Positions 10,048 to 19,637 of a stretch of 64,000 nt of DNA are shown piece by piece. Positions within the stretch are counted from its first letter, which is position 1, and every line of letters starts with the position of its first letter. The notes under the pieces are model-generated. The model was not told the DNA's origin. It ran no database searches and saw only the letters and a list, made by a program, of their open reading frames with translations. Origin of the DNA: Sphingobium cloacae (GTDB taxonomy: Bacteria > Pseudomonadota > Alphaproteobacteria > Sphingomonadales > Sphingomonadaceae); NCBI RefSeq assembly GCF_002355855.1, contig NZ_AP017655.1, positions 3,413,001 to 3,477,000 on the forward strand, given 5' to 3'. The translations under genes were made by a program, and so were the position numbers.

Positions 10048-10122
10048 TGGCTGGGGCGGCAGGATTCGAACCTGCGCATGGCGGTACCAAAAACCGCTGC
10101 CTTACCGCTTGGCTACGCCCCA
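10048..10122 (-). tRNA. tRNA-Gln (TTG anticodon)
   Basis: The minus strand reads as a 75-nt cloverleaf. The acceptor TGGGGCG pairs with CGCCCCA, the anticodon stem GCGGT/ACCGC encloses TTTTGGT with anticodon TTG, and the T arm has GCAGG TTCGAAT CCTGC. The 3' CCA is encoded. The U1-A72 first pair is typical of bacterial tRNA-Gln. Confidence 0.96.
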
Positions 10123-10248
10123 TCGGATCGCCGGAAATGGCTGATGCGGATCGCATATAACGCCTGATCCGCGAAAGGAAAGCCTAGTCATGGCGATCAT
10201 TGCGCGGCAAGATGACGGGACCGAACGAGCCCGAGGAAATCGCTGGCC

Positions 10249-10761
10249 ATGCCCGCAAACAACAGCCTGACCGCATCGCAGATTTCCCCGGCATCCCCGC
10301 TTTTCCTGCGCGAGGATGAGATACGGCGCGGCATCGAGATGCTCTATTTCGGCTATTCCGCGCTGACCCGATCCATCGATGAAGGGTTGGCGGCGCAGGG
10401 ACTGGGGCGCGCGCATCATCGGGCGCTTTATTTCATCTCCCGACAGCCGGACCTGACCGTCAAGGATCTGCTTCGGCTGCTGGCGATCACGAAACAGTCG
10501 CTCGGGCGTGTGCTCACCGACCTGATCGAGCGTGGCTATATCGAAACGCGGCAGGGCGCGAGCGACAGGCGGCAAAAGCTGTTGCGGCTCAGTCCGGCGG
10601 GCGCGGCGCTGGAGGCGGAACTGTTCCGCGCGCTGCGGGAGAAGATGGCGACCGCCTATGCGCAGGCGGGGCAGGGATCGGTCACGGGCTTCTGGCGCGT
10701 GCTGGAAGGGTTGATCCCTGATGAGGACAAATCCATGGTTCTGGGGCTGCGAAGCCGCTGA
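10249..10761 (+). CDS. MarR-family transcriptional regulator
   Basis: The 170-residue protein has the MarR winged-helix arrangement. A recognition-helix region LTVKDLLRLLAITKQSLGRVLTDL is followed by the wing GASDRRQKLLRLSPAG with the conserved D-x-R pair that contacts DNA. An amphipathic N-terminal segment would form the dimer interface. GGAAA lies 9 nt before the ATG. MarR proteins usually repress adjacent genes and respond to small phenolic ligands, but neither immediate neighbour (tRNA-Gln divergent, small lipoprotein downstream) indicates a target, so the regulon is unknown. Confidence 0.9.
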   Translation: MPANNSLTASQISPASPLFLREDEIRRGIEMLYFGYSALTRSIDEGLAAQGLGRAHHRALYFISRQPDLTVKDLLRLLAITKQSLGRVLTDLIERGYIETRQGASDRRQKLLRLSPAGAALEAELFRALREKMATAYAQAGQGSVTGFWRVLEGLIPDEDKSMVLGLRSR

Positions 10762-10833
10762 ACCTTTCCGCGCGCAACCTTCTGGCGGCTGATGCGCTTA
10801 TTACCGGTTCATGGGTGAAACGAGGGAGAGATC

Positions 10834-11145
10834 ATGAGGAAATCCTTTCTGGCGGTTGCCGCCATCATGTCCGTCGCGGGCTTGTCGGCCTGTTCGGAGA
10901 AGGCGCAGGACAGTCTGGAGAATAGCGGTTCCGCGATCGGGAATGACATCAGCAGTTCCATGGAAAGCGCGGGCGACCGGATCGACAATGGGCTGGACCG
11001 CGCGGGGCGCGCCATCGATGAAGGCTCCGACAAGGTCGGCGCGGCGGCCGACAACGCCGCCCGTGATGCGCGCCGCGAAGCGGGCGAGGCGAAACGGGAC
11101 GTGGGTGAATCGCTGGAAAAAGCGGGCAATGATTTGAAGAAGTGA
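10834..11145 (+). CDS. Small lipoprotein with amphipathic helical repeats
   Basis: The 103-residue product begins with a signal peptide and a lipobox LSAC with Cys at position 20, so it should be lipid-modified and exported. The mature part is highly charged and helical, with loose repeats of the form GxAIDxGxDKVGxAADNAARDARRE. This resembles entericidin/YtxH- or CsbD-like stress lipoproteins but does not let me name a family. The ribosome site GAGGGAGAG is strong. It follows the MarR gene by about 70 bp on the same strand and may be co-transcribed. No specific function can be given. Confidence 0.75.
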   Translation: MRKSFLAVAAIMSVAGLSACSEKAQDSLENSGSAIGNDISSSMESAGDRIDNGLDRAGRAIDEGSDKVGAAADNAARDARREAGEAKRDVGESLEKAGNDLKK

Positions 11146-11148
11146 CCG

Positions 11149-11910
11149 TCAGGACGGTCGGCGGAAGACCGGGGCGCGCTTTTCGAAGAAGGCCGTGAAA
11201 GCCTCCTGCGCCTCGGCGGATTGCATGGCTTCCATGAACAGGCGGCCTTCTTCGTCGATGCGGGCGCGTAGTCCGTCGAGATCGCCTTTTAGCAGGCGGC
11301 GGGTGGCCGCGAGCGCCTGAGGCGGCTTTGACGTCAGGGCGGCGGCCTTCTTCCGCGCATGGTCGAGAAGGACGTCATTCGGAACGACGGCGCTGACCAG
11401 TCCCGCCCGGTCCGCCGCTTCGGCATCCATGGGTTCGCCCAGCAGCAGCATGGCGGCGGCCTTGGCGTGGCCCATGATCGCGGGCGCCAGCAGGCTGGAG
11501 CCGGCTTCGGGCACGATCCCCAGATTGACGAAGGGCATGATGAAGCGGGCGTCGGGCGCGGCGTAGATCAGGTCGCAATGGAACAGCATGGTGGTGCCGA
11601 CGCCCACCGCCAGACCCTGCACCGCCGCGACGACGGGCTTGTCGAAGACCGCGATGGCGCGGATGAATGCGAAAGCCGCTTCGCCGCCCTGCGGGCCTGC
11701 CAGGAAATCCTTGAGGTCGTTCCCGGCGCAGAAATCGCTTCCCTTCCCGGCGATCAGGACCGCGCCCACATCGGAGCGGCGGGAGGCATCGGCCAGCGCG
11801 GCGGTCATGGCGTGGTACATGGCGGCGGTGAGCGCGTTCTTCTTGTCGGGGCGGTCGATGTGGATTTCGATGACGCCTTCGCTCTCCGCCAGATTGATGC
11901 CTTCGCTCAC
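11149..11910 (-). CDS. Enoyl-CoA hydratase/isomerase family protein
   Basis: The product of about 253 residues has the crotonase fold. IHIDRPDKKNALTAAMYHAM lies near the N-terminus, the first oxyanion-hole segment is GKGSDFCAGNDLKDF, and the second is QGLAVGVGTTMLFHCDLIYA. The acidic residue in FVNLGIVPEAGSS corresponds to one of the catalytic glutamates. The open frame runs much further upstream, but that extension is low-complexity Pro/Arg/Ala antisense sequence. A GTG at 11910 preceded by AGGGAGCAGGATC gives a normal family length. The likely role is hydration or isomerisation of an acyl-CoA in fatty-acid or aromatic catabolism; the substrate is not readable. It is divergent from the transporter gene at 12003. 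Confidence 0.88.
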   Translation of the reverse strand: MSEGINLAESEGVIEIHIDRPDKKNALTAAMYHAMTAALADASRRSDVGAVLIAGKGSDFCAGNDLKDFLAGPQGGEAAFAFIRAIAVFDKPVVAAVQGLAVGVGTTMLFHCDLIYAAPDARFIMPFVNLGIVPEAGSSLLAPAIMGHAKAAAMLLLGEPMDAEAADRAGLVSAVVPNDVLLDHARKKAAALTSKPPQALAATRRLLKGDLDGLRARIDEEGRLFMEAMQSAEAQEAFTAFFEKRAPVFRRPS

Positions 11911-12002
11911 GATCCTGCTCCCTGAAACGGCCAAGCCGGATTGTTGGCCGATGACGGCCTTCCCGTCTATCCTTTGCCGTCTCTTTTCAGCACATAGGCT
12001 GC

Positions 12003-12992
12003 ATGAGTCGGCTGAGATTGATCCTGGACCCCTTCCTGCTGCTGTTGATCGCCATGGTGGTGCTGGCGTCGCTGGCCCCGGCGCATGGACGGGGCGCGCG
12101 GGTGGTGGACATGGCGGCGGATGTGGGCATCGTGCTGCTCTTCTTCCTCCATGGCGCGAAGCTGTCGCGGGAGGCGATCTGGAACGGGGCGCGGGCGTGG
12201 AAGCTGCATCTGGCGACGCTGGGAACGACCTTCGCCGCCTTCCCGCTGCTGGGGCTGGCGGCGCAGCAGATCGGGGCGCTGCCCGCGACGATGCGGGCGG
12301 GATTGCTGTTCCTGACATTGCTGCCTTCGACGGTGCAATCGTCCATCGCCTTCACCGCCATCGCGCGGGGCAATGTGGCGGCGGCGGTGGTGAGCGCGTC
12401 CTTTTCGAACCTGCTGGGCATATTCCTGACCCCGGTGCTGGTCGCGCTGCTGATGGGGAGCGGCGGGACGGCGGGGATGATCTCGCTCCATTCGATCGAG
12501 GGGATCGTGCTGCAATTGCTGCTGCCCTTTGTGGTGGGGCATTTGCTGCGGCCGTGGATCGGGGGCTTTGTCGGGCGGCACCGGACGATGCTGGGGCGGG
12601 TGGACCGGACGTCGATCCTGCTGATCGTCTATTCCGCTTTCAGCGCGGCGGTGGTGGAGGGGCTGTGGCACAAGATGTCGCGGGCGGAACTGGCGCTGCT
12701 GGCGGGGGTGTGCGTCGCGATGCTGGTCGTGGTGCTGCTGTTCACATGGGTGCTGGGACGGGCGCTGGGCCTGGCGCGGGAGGATGCGATCGTGCTGCAA
12801 TTCTGCGGGTCGAAGAAAAGCCTGGCGTCGGGCGTGCCGATCGCGGGCGTGCTGTTTCCGGCGAGCGTGGTGGGGCCCTTGATCCTGCCGCTGATGCTGT
12901 TCCACCAGATGCAGCTGATCGCCTGCGCCCTGCTGGCGCGGCACTATGGGGCGGAGGGGGAAGGCGAAACCATGAAGGAGATGGCGAAGTGA
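12003..12992 (+). CDS. SBF-like (bile acid:sodium symporter-type) membrane transporter
   Basis: The 329-residue protein has about nine or ten hydrophobic helices and matches the SBF-like family related to eukaryotic SLC10A7 and bacterial YocS rather than the classic bile-acid carriers. The cross-over region contains FLTLLPSTVQSSIAFTAIARGN (about residues 103-124) and, in the second repeat, QFCGSKKSLASGVPIAG (about 267-283), both diagnostic. A sodium-coupled organic anion carrier is the family expectation, but substrates are unknown. The gene ends 100 bp before the convergent peroxiredoxin gene, with a strong hairpin between them. Confidence 0.85.
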   Translation: MSRLRLILDPFLLLLIAMVVLASLAPAHGRGARVVDMAADVGIVLLFFLHGAKLSREAIWNGARAWKLHLATLGTTFAAFPLLGLAAQQIGALPATMRAGLLFLTLLPSTVQSSIAFTAIARGNVAAAVVSASFSNLLGIFLTPVLVALLMGSGGTAGMISLHSIEGIVLQLLLPFVVGHLLRPWIGGFVGRHRTMLGRVDRTSILLIVYSAFSAAVVEGLWHKMSRAELALLAGVCVAMLVVVLLFTWVLGRALGLAREDAIVLQFCGSKKSLASGVPIAGVLFPASVVGPLILPLMLFHQMQLIACALLARHYGAEGEGETMKEMAK

Positions 12993-13049
12993 ACGCGTTC
13001 CGGATTTTCGTTTCGATATTGTAACGAAATTGGCGCGAGGATCATGGGG

Positions 13050-13082
13050 GGAGGAGGAGGCGCCGGACGGGCCTCCTCCTCC
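13050..13082. terminator. Strong hairpin between convergent genes, possible bidirectional terminator
   Basis: A perfect 12-bp stem (13050-13061 with 13071-13082, GGAGGAGGAGGC / GCCTCCTCCTCC) encloses a 9-nt loop. It lies between the convergent SBF transporter and peroxiredoxin genes. Neither strand has a U-run after it, so it may instead act as a 3'-end stabiliser or Rho-associated element. Confidence 0.5.
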
Positions 13083-13091
13083 GCGTGCGCC

Positions 13092-13718
13092 TTACAGGTC
13101 GACCAGCCGGAGATAGGGCTTCAACGTCCTGTAGCCCTGCGGGAACTGGCGGTTGGCCTCCTCTTCCGACAATTTGGGGGAGATCACCACGGACTGGCCC
13201 GGTTCCCAGTTGACGGGCGTGGCGATGCTGCGCGCGTCGGTCAGTTGCAGGCTGTCGATGGCGCGCAGCACCTCCGCGAAATTGCGGCCCGTGCTGGGCG
13301 GATAGGTGAGGACCAGACGGACCTTCTTCTGCGGATCGATGACGAAGACGGAGCGCACGGTGACGGTCGGATCGCTTTCCGGGTGGATCATGCCGTAGAG
13401 GCCCGACACGCGCCCGTCGGGGTCGGCCAGCATCGGGAAATCGAGCTTGTGCTTCTGCGTTTCCTCTATGTCGAGTTCCCATTTGCGATGGGCTTCCACC
13501 GGGTCCACCGACAGACCGATGGGCTTCACGCCGCGCTTGTCCCATTCGGGACGCAGGCGCGCGACTTCGCCCAGTTCGGTGGTGCAGACGGGCGTGAAAT
13601 TCTTCGGATGGCTGAACAATATGCCCCAGCTCGATCCCAGCCAGTCGTGGAAGCGGATGGGGCCGTGGGTGCTGTCCTGTTCGAAATCGGGCGCGATCTG
13701 CCCAAGCTGGATGGTCAT
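13092..13718 (-). CDS. 1-Cys peroxiredoxin (Prx6 type)
   Basis: The 208-residue enzyme reduces hydrogen peroxide and organic hydroperoxides. The peroxidatic cysteine is Cys45 in FTPVCTTELG, and there is no second cysteine anywhere in the protein, so it is a true 1-Cys enzyme. The longer C-terminal dimerisation domain with PVNWEPGQSVVI is typical of the Prx6 subfamily, which needs an external reductant such as glutathione or ascorbate. The gene is alone, convergent with the SBF transporter, and a small membrane-protein gene lies upstream on the same strand. No OxyR site was identified. Confidence 0.95.
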   Translation of the reverse strand: MTIQLGQIAPDFEQDSTHGPIRFHDWLGSSWGILFSHPKNFTPVCTTELGEVARLRPEWDKRGVKPIGLSVDPVEAHRKWELDIEETQKHKLDFPMLADPDGRVSGLYGMIHPESDPTVTVRSVFVIDPQKKVRLVLTYPPSTGRNFAEVLRAIDSLQLTDARSIATPVNWEPGQSVVISPKLSEEEANRQFPQGYRTLKPYLRLVDL

Positions 13719-13801
13719 GGGAACTCCTTCATGCAGACGCGCCTACTGTGCGGCAGTCTCCATCCATGAACAAACGAATGTTATAGAGAGTTCAGCGCAT
13801 T

Positions 13802-14122
13802 TTATTTGCTGTTATTCCGCCCCTTGCCGCGCCGCTTGCGCCGGTTGTCGGGCCGGGGCGGCCAGACGGAGGCGATGTCGGGGGGCGGCGGCACTTCGTG
13901 CCAGGGCGGCGGCTCCACGTCGATGAGGATGAGATAGCCCATCGGGATCGCGATGACGAGCATGAGCAGGGGATAAAGCGTCTGCGCGGTGATCGTGCCG
14001 GCCATGAACAGGCCGAGGAGCAGCGTCGCCAGCGCCATGGCGACCGCGCCGGGCCAGAAGCTGGCCGGGCGGCGGTTCGGGCCCCGCGGCGGCTCCGCCT
14101 TCCATGGGTCCATGGGCTTCAT
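13802..14122 (-). CDS. Small membrane protein of unknown function
   Basis: The 106-residue product has a Pro/Arg-rich N-terminus, two closely spaced hydrophobic helices (about residues 27-49 and 51-68), then a Pro-rich segment containing PPPWHEVPPPPD and a very basic C-terminus ending RRKRRGKGRNNSK. I do not recognise a family. The frame was chosen over an overlapping longer one because only this frame has membrane-like hydrophobicity. It is divergent from the LysR gene, so both may share the AT-rich control region at 14125-14250. Confidence 0.55.
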   Translation of the reverse strand: MKPMDPWKAEPPRGPNRRPASFWPGAVAMALATLLLGLFMAGTITAQTLYPLLMLVIAIPMGYLILIDVEPPPWHEVPPPPDIASVWPPRPDNRRKRRGKGRNNSK

Positions 14123-14209
14123 GGCGTGGGACCGCTTCGGGTTTCGGCATCGTCGGACATGGGCGCTCTCCCTTGCGAGGGCATCATCCGTCCGCTATGA
14201 TGCAACAAG

Positions 14210-14232
14210 CAAATGAATATAATTGTTATTTG
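14210..14232. promoter_or_regulatory. Candidate operator in the AT-rich region upstream of the LysR gene
   Basis: An AT-rich island interrupts the GC-rich context and contains an inverted repeat CAAAT...ATTTG spanning 23 bp, about 20 bp before the LysR start. LysR-type regulators commonly bind such dyads near their own promoter to autoregulate and to control the divergent gene. This is position plus symmetry only. Confidence 0.35.
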
Positions 14233-14251
14233 AAATGAAAGAATTTTATTG

Positions 14252-15100
14252 ATGGATATTAGCGTCGCGCGGACTTTCCTGGAGGTCGTGAAGACCGGCA
14301 GCTTCGTGAGCGCGGCGGCCAACCTCAACCTGACGCAGACGGCGGTGAGCGCGCGCATCCGGGTGCTGGAGGAGCAGCTCGACCGGCCCGTCTTCATCCG
14401 CAACAAGGCGGGGGCGAAGCTGACCCCGGCGGGCGAGCAGTTCCTGCGCTTCGCCACCACCATGGTGCAGGTGTGGGAAAGGGCGCGCCGCGCCGTGGCG
14501 CTGCCGCCGGGACGCGAGACGGTGGTGACGGTGGGCGCGGAGCTCAGCCTGTGGAGCCCGCTGCTGCGCCACTGGCTGCTGTGGATGCGGCGCGAATGTC
14601 CCGAAATCGCGGTGGCGACGCAGATCGCGGCGTCGGACCGGCTGATGGAGCAGGTGCAGGACGGATCGTTGGACGTGGCCATCCTCTATGCCGCGCCCAG
14701 CCGCCCCGGCGTGATCGCGGAACTGCTGTTCGAGGAGAAGCTGGTGCTGGTGCGGACGACGCCCGCCAACCGCCCGCTCGGCCCGGAGGACCATGTGCAG
14801 ATCGACTGGGGCGAGGAGTTCGCGGCAAGCTATCAGGCGGCCTTTCCCGACCAGCCCAATGCGGTGGTGTCGATCGGCTATGGGCCGCTGGCGCTGGACT
14901 ATATCCTGGCGGCGGGAGGCAGCGGCTATTTCCGCAAGGGGTTCATCCGATCCTATCTGGAGGAGGGGCGGCTGGCGCTGGTGCCCGACAGCCCGGAATT
15001 CTCCTATTCCGCCTATGTGGTCCATTCGACCAAGGCCGATCCGGGCGTGATGGACCGGATACGCAGCGGGTTGCGGGCGGCGGCGGCGATTTCGGCATGA
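14252..15100 (+). CDS. LysR-family transcriptional regulator
   Basis: The 282-residue protein begins MDISVARTFLEVVKTGSFVSAAANLNLTQTAVS, a standard LysR winged helix-turn-helix with the FxxVxxxGSFxxAAxxLxxTQxAVS pattern, followed by a periplasmic-binding-like effector domain. The ATG at 14252 is preferred over the TTG directly before it. The gene is divergent from the small membrane-protein gene, and its last codons overlap the start of the following gene (ATGA), so the two are co-translated. The effector and targets are unknown. Confidence 0.92.
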   Translation: MDISVARTFLEVVKTGSFVSAAANLNLTQTAVSARIRVLEEQLDRPVFIRNKAGAKLTPAGEQFLRFATTMVQVWERARRAVALPPGRETVVTVGAELSLWSPLLRHWLLWMRRECPEIAVATQIAASDRLMEQVQDGSLDVAILYAAPSRPGVIAELLFEEKLVLVRTTPANRPLGPEDHVQIDWGEEFAASYQAAFPDQPNAVVSIGYGPLALDYILAAGGSGYFRKGFIRSYLEEGRLALVPDSPEFSYSAYVVHSTKADPGVMDRIRSGLRAAAAISA

Positions 15101-15585
15101 CGCACGAGCCTGCCTCGCCGCCTTGCTATGCCGCCGGGGTCGACGGGGCCTATATGGGCCATGCCGGGCGGGCGGAGATCGTGGCGGCGCTCGACGAATT
15201 GCTGGAGGCGGAACGGGCGGGCGCGCGCGTGGCGCTGGCATCGGCGAAACAGGGGCCCGCGCCGGATTATGGGACGCTGATGGGCGACGTGCGCGCGGAC
15301 GAGGCGCGATGGTGCGCGATGTTGTCGCGGCATCTCAGGCGGCTGGAGGCCGCGCCGTCGCGCCGGACCGGGGCCTTTTACGGCAAGGCGATGGCGATCG
15401 CGGAGCCCTGGGAACGGCTCGCCTTCCTCAATCGGGGGCAGGCGTGGGTGGTCCGCAAGCTGGAGACGCTGACGCCGCGCGTGCGGGATGAGAGGCTGCA
15501 TGCCGACTTGAAGGCGATGCTGGAGAGCCACCGGGAGAATATCGCGCGGGCGGCGGCGTTGCTGGAGAGGGAAGGCGGGCGCTGA
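15097..15585 (+). CDS. Helical protein of unknown function, DUF6306-like
   Basis: The 162-residue protein is almost entirely helical. It contains an acidic pattern DELLEAERAGARVALASA early on, DEARWCAMLSRHLRRLEA in the middle, and ESHRENIARAAALLE at the end. The spacing of Glu, Asp and His over four helices resembles ferritin-like bundles, and the N-terminal sequence resembles DUF6306 proteins as I remember them. Metal binding is inference. The start codon overlaps the stop of the LysR gene, indicating co-translation with the regulator. The frame was picked because the upstream extension of the open frame is only LysR antiphase sequence. Confidence 0.7.
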   Translation: MTHEPASPPCYAAGVDGAYMGHAGRAEIVAALDELLEAERAGARVALASAKQGPAPDYGTLMGDVRADEARWCAMLSRHLRRLEAAPSRRTGAFYGKAMAIAEPWERLAFLNRGQAWVVRKLETLTPRVRDERLHADLKAMLESHRENIARAAALLEREGGR

Positions 15586-15634
15586 TGCCGGCGGCGTGCG
15601 CCCACCCTCTCCCGCAGCGCCGCCGCCGTTCCGA

Positions 15635-16819
15635 TCAGACGGCCTGACCGGCCGCGACGCCGCTGGCCCAGGCCCATTGGAAATTATAGCCGCCGAGCCA
15701 GCCGGTGACATCCACCGCTTCGCCGATGGCGTAGAGGCCGGGGGCGTGGCGCGCTTCCATGGTGCGGGAGGACAGGCCGTCGGTGGCGATGCCGCCGGAG
15801 GTGACTTCCGCCTTGGCATAGCCTTCGGTGCCGTTGGGGAGGAAGGTCCAGCCGGAGAGGCGGCGTTCGGCTTCGGCGAGTGTCCTGTCGGGAAGGTTGC
15901 CGAGATCGCCGGAGAGCGCGAGGCGGTCGGCCAGCGCGTCGGCGAGGCGGTCGGGAAGGTGGGCGCGCAGCGTCTGGGCCAGCGTGGCGCGGGGCTTGTG
16001 GCGCTTGGCTTCGATCAGCCAGCCTTGCGGGTGATCGGGGAAGAAGTCGAGGTCGATGGGCTGGCCGTGCCGCCAATAGGAGGAGATTTGCAGGATGGCG
16101 GGGCCGGACAGGCCGCGATGGGTCAGCAATGCGGCTTCGCGAAAAGCGGTCTTGCCGGTGCGGGCGATCACTTCGGCGGAGACGCCGGAGAGGGAGCGGA
16201 AGAGGAGGTCTTCGCCGCCCAGCGTCAGCGGCACGAGCGCGGGGCGCGGCTCCACGACCTTGAGGCCGAAACGGCGGGCGAGGTCATAGGCGAAGCCGGT
16301 CGCGCCCATTTTGGGGATGGAAGGCCCACCGGTCGCGATCGCCAGCGCCGGGGCGCGGGCGATGCGGTCGCCATGGGTGACGCGATAGTGGGCGTCGGCA
16401 TGGTCGACGGCGGCGATCGCGTGGCCGAGGCGGATGTCGACGCCGCCCGCCGCGCATTCGTCCAGCAGCATGGCGACGATCTGGCGCGCGGAGCCGTCGC
16501 AGAATAGCTGGCCGAGGGTCTTTTCATGCCAGGCGATCTTGTGGCGCTCCACCAGCGCGAGGAAATCGGACGGGGTGTAGCGGCCCAGCGCCGACTTGGC
16601 GAAATGGGGATTGGCGGAAATATAGCGGTCCGGCGCGGTGTGGATGTTGGTGAAGTTGCAGCGGCCTCCGCCAGAGATGACGATCTTCTTTCCCGCTTCG
16701 GGGGCGTGGTCGATCACCAGCACGCGCTTGCCGCGTTGCCCTGCGGTGGCGGCGCCCATCAGCCCGGCGCCGCCTGCGCCGAGGACGATCAGGTCGTAAA
16801 GGTCGCGATCGTGGGAAAT
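15635..16819 (-). CDS. HI0933-type NAD(P)/FAD-dependent oxidoreductase, non-canonical start
   Basis: The protein belongs to the HI0933/YhiN flavoprotein family (TIGR03862-like): FAD-binding DLIVLGAGGAGLMGAA, then GKKIVISGGGRCNFTN and the C-terminal GEAVDVTGWLGGYNFQWAWASG. The Rossmann glycine motif lies upstream of the first in-frame ATG (16759), so translation must begin earlier. No ATG, GTG or TTG exists in frame before the stop at 16868-16870. The best candidate is an ATT at 16817-16819, about 8 bp after the stop of the preceding gene, giving a 394-residue protein that begins I-S-H-D-R-D-L-Y-D-L. CTG at 16792 would cut into the first strand. The reaction is unknown in this family. Confidence 0.82.
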   Translation of the reverse strand: MSHDRDLYDLIVLGAGGAGLMGAATAGQRGKRVLVIDHAPEAGKKIVISGGGRCNFTNIHTAPDRYISANPHFAKSALGRYTPSDFLALVERHKIAWHEKTLGQLFCDGSARQIVAMLLDECAAGGVDIRLGHAIAAVDHADAHYRVTHGDRIARAPALAIATGGPSIPKMGATGFAYDLARRFGLKVVEPRPALVPLTLGGEDLLFRSLSGVSAEVIARTGKTAFREAALLTHRGLSGPAILQISSYWRHGQPIDLDFFPDHPQGWLIEAKRHKPRATLAQTLRAHLPDRLADALADRLALSGDLGNLPDRTLAEAERRLSGWTFLPNGTEGYAKAEVTSGGIATDGLSSRTMEARHAPGLYAIGEAVDVTGWLGGYNFQWAWASGVAAGQAV

Positions 16820-16826
16820 CGGTCGG

Positions 16827-17255
16827 TCAGCCTGCGGCGAGGGCGTCCATGATCTGGCGCACCGGCGTCACGTCATAGCCTGCATTGGCGGCCTGTTCGG
16901 TCAGCGCAGCGGGATGGTCCCCGGCGCGCGCGCGGGTGAGCGCCCAAAGGAGCGTGCTGCGCGTGCCGGAGCGGCAATAGGCGAGCACCTTACCCTCCCT
17001 TGCCTGCGCGAGGGCGGCGGCCATGCCGTCGAGCTGCCATGGGGCAAAGCCGCCATGGGCGACGGGGACGGCGGCATAGGCGATGCCGGCGGCGGTCGCG
17101 GCGGCTTCGATTTCGGGGCCGTTCACCTGACCCGGTTCCTCGTCATCGGGGCGGTTGTTGATGATGACGGTGATGCCCTGCGCCTTGGCCTGTTCGACGT
17201 CCGCCACGCTGATCTGCGGCGACACGAGGATGTGAGGGGTAAGCTGGCGGAACAT
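16827..17255 (-). CDS. TIGR01244-type phosphatase/sulfurtransferase-like protein (DUF442)
   Basis: The 142-residue protein matches the Blh/DUF442 family. This is a dual-specificity-phosphatase-like fold with the active-site loop YCRSGTRST, where Cys94 and Arg99 form the C-x5-R signature, and the upstream INNRPDDEEPGQ motif. In other alphaproteobacteria this domain is fused or adjacent to sulfide-detoxifying genes and to beta-lactamase-like persulfide dioxygenases. Here it lies upstream of the HI0933 flavoprotein with a gap of 7 bp to the proposed start, so the two are probably one operon. Substrate is unknown. Confidence 0.85.
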   Translation of the reverse strand: MFRQLTPHILVSPQISVADVEQAKAQGITVIINNRPDDEEPGQVNGPEIEAAATAAGIAYAAVPVAHGGFAPWQLDGMAAALAQAREGKVLAYCRSGTRSTLLWALTRARAGDHPAALTEQAANAGYDVTPVRQIMDALAAG

Positions 17256-17315
17256 GGGCGTCTCCTTCTGCGGCCCTCCTTGCGCTCTGGACGGGCGGGA
17301 TTCAAGGGGGAAGGA

Positions 17316-19088
<1,773 letters not shown>

Positions 19089-19193
19089 GGGGACTGCCTT
19101 AGCGGGCGGGGGCGCGCAGGCAAGGAGGGAATGCGGCATTTTTCGGTGCGCCGACGCCCCTGCGCAGGCAGGGAGGCAAGGACAGCGGCCCGT

Positions 19194-19511
19194 TCAAGGC
19201 CGGTCGAGCAGGCAGCCCCAGCCGGGGCGGTAGCGGGCGGTGCGGGTGGCGATGAGGGGGACGCTGGCGCTGACGGCGCGCGCTTCGGGGCGGTCGGTCA
19301 GGCTGACGATGCCCATGCCCGGTTCCTTGTCGGTCTGGCAGGCCTGGAGGGGGCGTCCTTCGACATAGCGGCAGGAACAGGCGATGCGCGCGCCATAGGC
19401 CGCGCCGAGCGCCGCGCGGGCGTGGAGCGAGCGCCAGTGCCACGCCAGCAGGGCGAGCAGCACCACCAGCAGCGCGGTCAGTCCGTAAAACCATTTGCGG
19501 CGTGTGGACAT
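19194..19511 (-). CDS. Small membrane-anchored protein with cysteine cluster, unknown function
   Basis: The 105-residue product has one N-terminal membrane helix (about residues 8-24) and a small exported part with four cysteines: two in ARIACSCRYVEG, one in QACQTDKEPGM, and one near the end in GWGCLLDRP. The cysteine spacing suggests disulfide formation in the periplasm. I do not recognise a named family. It is divergent from the serine hydrolase gene at 19638, and the two may share the 126-bp control region and a common cell-envelope role; that is inference from position. Confidence 0.6.
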   Translation of the reverse strand: MSTRRKWFYGLTALLVVLLALLAWHWRSLHARAALGAAYGARIACSCRYVEGRPLQACQTDKEPGMGIVSLTDRPEARAVSASVPLIATRTARYRPGWGCLLDRP

Positions 19512-19637
19512 GCTCCCCTTTCCCGACAGCCGATGCAGGGCATTTGCCGGCCGACCCGTCGCGGGTGGCGATTCGGAAAATGCGCAAAAAAAATCAGAGC
19601 ATTTTCACCGCGCGGGAAAAGGCTCTATGCGCGGCTT

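Noticed and set aside
10834..11145. Naming the small lipoprotein as entericidin
   Set aside because: The lipobox is clear, but the protein is more than twice entericidin's size and the mature part does not match it closely.
13812..14150. 112-codon minus-strand frame overlapping the small membrane-protein gene
   Set aside because: It has no hydrophobic segments and is Arg/Pro/Ala/His-rich, while the overlapping frame has two membrane helices.
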